Made by a program: the position numbers and the translations under genes. Shown here piece after piece: positions 61,726-64,000 of a stretch of 64,000 nucleotides of DNA. Location of the stretch: contig NZ_CP137852.1 in NCBI RefSeq assembly GCF_033547095.1, positions 3,155,501 to 3,219,500 of the forward strand. The letters run 5' to 3'. How positions within the stretch are numbered: the stretch's first letter is position 1; each line of letters starts with the position of its first letter. The stretch is from Sediminicoccus rosea (GTDB taxonomy: Bacteria > Pseudomonadota > Alphaproteobacteria > Acetobacterales > Acetobacteraceae). The notes below the pieces were generated by a model. It was not told where the DNA came from, made no database searches, and worked only from the letters and a program-made list of their open reading frames with translations.

Positions 61726-62109
61726 ATGAGTTCCCCCACGCCCCGCATCCGCAAGGTCTTCGTCCGCGGGCTGGAGTTGCAGGCCCGGCTCGGCGTCTAT
61801 GCCCACGAAAAGGTGGGGCCTCAGCGCATCCGCATGCATATCGAGTTGGACGTGGTGGATGAGAGCGCGGCCATCGGCATCGGGCCCGACAACCTCGAGC
61901 GCGTGGTGGATTACGGGCACCTCGTGCACGCGGCCCGCGCCGCCGTCGCCGAGGGCCATGTGCTGCTGGTCGAGACCCTGGCGGAGACGGTCGCCGAAAT
62001 CGCGCTGCGCGATGCCAGGGTCCTGCATGCCCGTGTCTCGATCGAGAAGCCGGATGCCTTCGCCGATGCCGAGAGCGTGGGCGTGACAGTGGAGCGGGAG
62101 CGGGTCTAA
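61726..62109 (+). CDS. folB: Dihydroneopterin aldolase
   Basis: A 127-residue FolB-fold protein. Markers are VFVRGLELQARLGVYAHEKVGPQ near the N-terminus, the VVDYGHLVHAARAAVAEGHVLLVETLAETVAEIAL block with the substrate-binding Glu, and VSIEKPDAFADAESVGVTVER with the catalytic Lys. The enzyme splits dihydroneopterin in folate synthesis. It follows a FolM-like reductase in the same direction. No clear ribosome-binding site is seen, so the start could be coupled to the upstream message. Confidence 0.9.
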   Translation: MSSPTPRIRKVFVRGLELQARLGVYAHEKVGPQRIRMHIELDVVDESAAIGIGPDNLERVVDYGHLVHAARAAVAEGHVLLVETLAETVAEIALRDARVLHARVSIEKPDAFADAESVGVTVERERV

Positions 62110-62442
62110 ATCGAAGTCAAGTCTTTACGGCTCTTCGGACGAAGAATCATCCACTGCCCGAGGGCTCAACTCCCGACCCACTGAATCTACAATACTTTCT
62201 TCATCAAGTTAACACATTCCCGCCCCAGTTTCGCGTCTGAAATCAATAAATTCAATGAGTTGCTCCTTTGCCCATTCTCAAGGCAATGCGAGGTGAACCC
62301 AGGCGTAAGGCCGGTCTCCCTGGCGTCGGGCCGGCATCACCCACAGAGTTATCCACAGGATCCGGGGATTGTTTCGTAGGGCCTTGGGCATCAGGCCCGG
62401 CCCGGCTTGAGGGACCGGCTCCGCCCCGGTAAGCGCAGCACC
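62110..62442. other. AT-richer intergenic region with a perfect DnaA box
   Basis: This 333-nt gap is the most AT-rich in the window (62110-62275 roughly half A+T against about 30% elsewhere). It contains the exact DnaA-box sequence TTATCCACA at 62349-62357 and a degenerate copy (TCATCCACT, 62149-62157). No ORF on either strand looks coding. It may hold the uvrC promoter and a DnaA-controlled site; one perfect box is too little to call an origin. Confidence 0.5.
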
Positions 62443-64000
62443 ATGGAATCCGCCGATCCGCCCGAGGCAGTCCCGCTGAGCGGCCTCGCCGTGCTCGAGG
62501 CGGCGCTGCCCAACCTGCCGCTCTCGCCCGGCGTCTATCGCATGCTCGATGCCAAGGGGGATGTCCTCTACGTCGGCAAGGCACGGGCCATCCGCAAGCG
62601 CGTCACCAGCTACACCCAGGTCGCGCGCCTGCCCGAGCGGCTGCGACGGATGGTGCACGAGACACGCCGCGTCGAGGTCATCACCACCGCCTCCGAGGCG
62701 GAGGCGCTGCTGCTGGAAGCGAACCTCATCAAGAAGCTGAGGCCGCGCTACAACATCGTCCTCCGCGACGACAAATCCTATCCCTGGCTCGTCGTCACGG
62801 ATGACCACCCCTTCCCGCAGATCGCCAAGCATCGCGGCGAGCGGCGCAAGGGCGCGAGCTACTACGGCCCCTTCGCCAGCGTCTGGGCGGTGAACCAGAC
62901 CATCACGGCGCTGCAGCGCGTCTTTCTGCTGCGCACCTGCCGCGACACGGTGTTCGATACGCGCGACCGCCCCTGCCTGCTGCACCAGATCAAGCGCTGC
63001 TCCGCCCCCTGCGTCGAGCGCATCAGCGCCCAGGACTACGGCGCGCTGGTGGCCGAGGCGAAGGAATTCCTGGCGGGCGAGGTGCCGAGCATCCAGAAGC
63101 GCCTCGCCGCCGAGATGGAGGAAGCGGCCGAGCGCCTGGAGTTCGAGCGCGCCGCCGCGTTGCGCGACCGCATCCGCGGGCTGACCCATGTGCAGGGCAC
63201 GAGCCGCATCAACCTCGACGGTGTCGGCGATGCCGATGTGGTGGCGCTGCACATGGCGGCCGGCCAGTCCTGCGTGCAGGTCTTCTTCTTCCGGGGCGGG
63301 CGCAACAACGGCAACCGCCCCTATTTCCTCACGCACTCCAAGAGCGACATCACGCCCGAGGAGGTGCTGGGCAGCTTCCTCGGCCAGCTCTACGACGACC
63401 TGCCACCGCCGCCCCTGGTCCTGCTCAGCCATGAGGTGCCCGACGCGGCGCTGATCGCCGAGGCGCTCTCCATCAAGGCGCAGGCCGCGCGCGGCGGCCG
63501 CAAGGTGGAACTGCACCGCCCGCAACGCGGCGAGAAGCGCGACATCGTGAACCACGCCGAGACCAATGCGCGCGAGGCGCTGGAGCGCCGCCTCGCCGAA
63601 TCGACGGCGCAGGGCCAGCTGCTGGAGGGCGTGCAGCGCCTCTTCGACCTGCCGGAGCGGCCCGAGCGCATCGAGGTCTATGACAACAGCCACATGATGG
63701 GCACCAACGCCTATGGCGCGATGATCGTGGGCGGCCCCTCGGGCTTCATGAAATCGGCCTATCGCAAGTTCTCCATCAAGGAGGCCAAGCCCGCAGATGG
63801 CTCCGCGCCCCGTGGGGGCGACGACTTCGCCATGATGCGCGAGGTGCTGGAACGCCGCTTCGGCCGCGCCCTGAAGGAGGACCCGGCCCGCACCGAGGAG
63901 GGCTGGCCCGACCTTGTCATCATCGATGGCGGCCAGGGCCAGCTTTCGGCGGCGAGTGCGGTGATGGCGGAACTCGGCCTGGAGGACATCCCCCTGGTCG
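62443..64000 (+). CDS. uvrC: UvrABC system protein C, N-terminal part
   Basis: The reading frame is open from ATG 62443 to the window end (519 residues seen). The GIY-YIG nuclease domain begins [27 protein letters not shown] (about residues 27-52), and the catalytic Glu of that domain is in [20 protein letters not shown]. The UVR domain ([28 protein letters not shown]) lies at about residue 215. The RNase H-like second nuclease region starts near residue 400 ([13 protein letters not shown]). UvrC makes both incisions in nucleotide excision repair. The C-terminus with the helix-hairpin-helix is beyond the window. Confidence 0.93.
   Translation, partial: MESADPPEAVPLSGLAVLEAALPNLPLSPGVYRMLDAKGDVLYVGKARAIRKRVTSYTQVARLPERLRRMVHETRRVEVITTASEAEALLLEANLIKKLRPRYNIVLRDDKSYPWLVVTDDHPFPQIAKHRGERRKGASYYGPFASVWAVNQTITALQRVFLLRTCRDTVFDTRDRPCLLHQIKRCSAPCVERISAQDYGALVAEAKEFLAGEVPSIQKRLAAEMEEAAERLEFERAAALRDRIRGLTHVQGTSRINLDGVGDADVVALHMAAGQSCVQVFFFRGGRNNGNRPYFLTHSKSDITPEEVLGSFLGQLYDDLPPPPLVLLSHEVPDAALIAEALSIKAQAARGGRKVELHRPQRGEKRDIVNHAETNAREALERRLAESTAQGQLLEGVQRLFDLPERPERIEVYDNSHMMGTNAYGAMIVGGPSGFMKSAYRKFSIKEAKPADGSAPRGGDDFAMMREVLERRFGRALKEDPARTEEGWPDLVIIDGGQGQLSAASAVMAELGLEDIPLV

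Noticed and set aside
62349-62357. Chromosome replication origin
   Set aside because: Only one perfect DnaA box and one poor one are present, with no dnaA, hemE or parAB nearby.

Overview
The window is high-GC (about 70%), densely packed DNA with many ATGA/GTGA stop-start overlaps and GTG/TTG starts. Gene content (hopanoid genes hpnN, hpnI and hpnK, orphan tripartite tricarboxylate transporter-type binding proteins, HyuAB, a DUF4096 transposase-like protein, a phytoene synthase-family protein of the NDUFAF6 type) points to a chromosomal segment of an alphaproteobacterium, most likely Acetobacteraceae of the Roseomonas type. This is an inference from gene content, not a database result. I found no rRNA, tRNA, CRISPR array, prophage or intact insertion sequence.

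Layout. 1-762: 3' end of the RND-type hopanoid transporter gene hpnN. 946-3426: a large RTX-repeat protein preceded by a candidate sigma-54 promoter. 3606-7213: three orphan Bug/TctC periplasmic binding proteins and one DUF3237 protein. 7218-20540: an exopolysaccharide locus with all core parts of a Wzx/Wzy system (initiating phosphoglycosyltransferase, three glycosyltransferases, flippase, polymerase, co-polymerase, outer-membrane export lipoprotein, acyltransferase). It also holds an ATP-grasp ligase and a secreted GH10 glycanase, both embedded in a five-gene operon whose genes all overlap by 4 nt.

20555-40058: a nitrogen/peptide catabolic region. It contains an amidohydrolase, a family-5 solute-binding protein, two Rid-superfamily genes (three Rid domains, all lacking the catalytic Arg), an imidazolonepropionase-like gene without hutH or hutU, a minus-strand operon of M28 peptidase, DUF1028 protein and a complete dipeptide-type ABC transporter, an M20 peptidase, a uracil-DNA-glycosylase-family protein, and an IclR regulator divergent from hyuAB. 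A near-perfect inverted repeat lies in the IclR-hyuA gap.

40063-64000: mainly housekeeping genes. These are rnd, aspS, galE, an NDUFAF6-like protein, sodB, an alpha/beta hydrolase, yajC, a DUF815 ATPase, a PPOX protein, an MBL hydrolase, a MORN-repeat protein, a transposase-derived small protein, a nitronate monooxygenase, glmM, thiD, a TDT/SLAC1 channel, allA, a TonB-dependent receptor with a palindrome upstream, mlaA, hpnI-hpnK, a FolM-like reductase followed by folB, and uvrC cut by the right edge.

The strongest candidates for something new are the polysaccharide operon with embedded ATP-grasp and GH10 genes, and the Arg-less Rid/imidazolonase-like/hydantoinase neighbourhood. Both are hypotheses from gene context.
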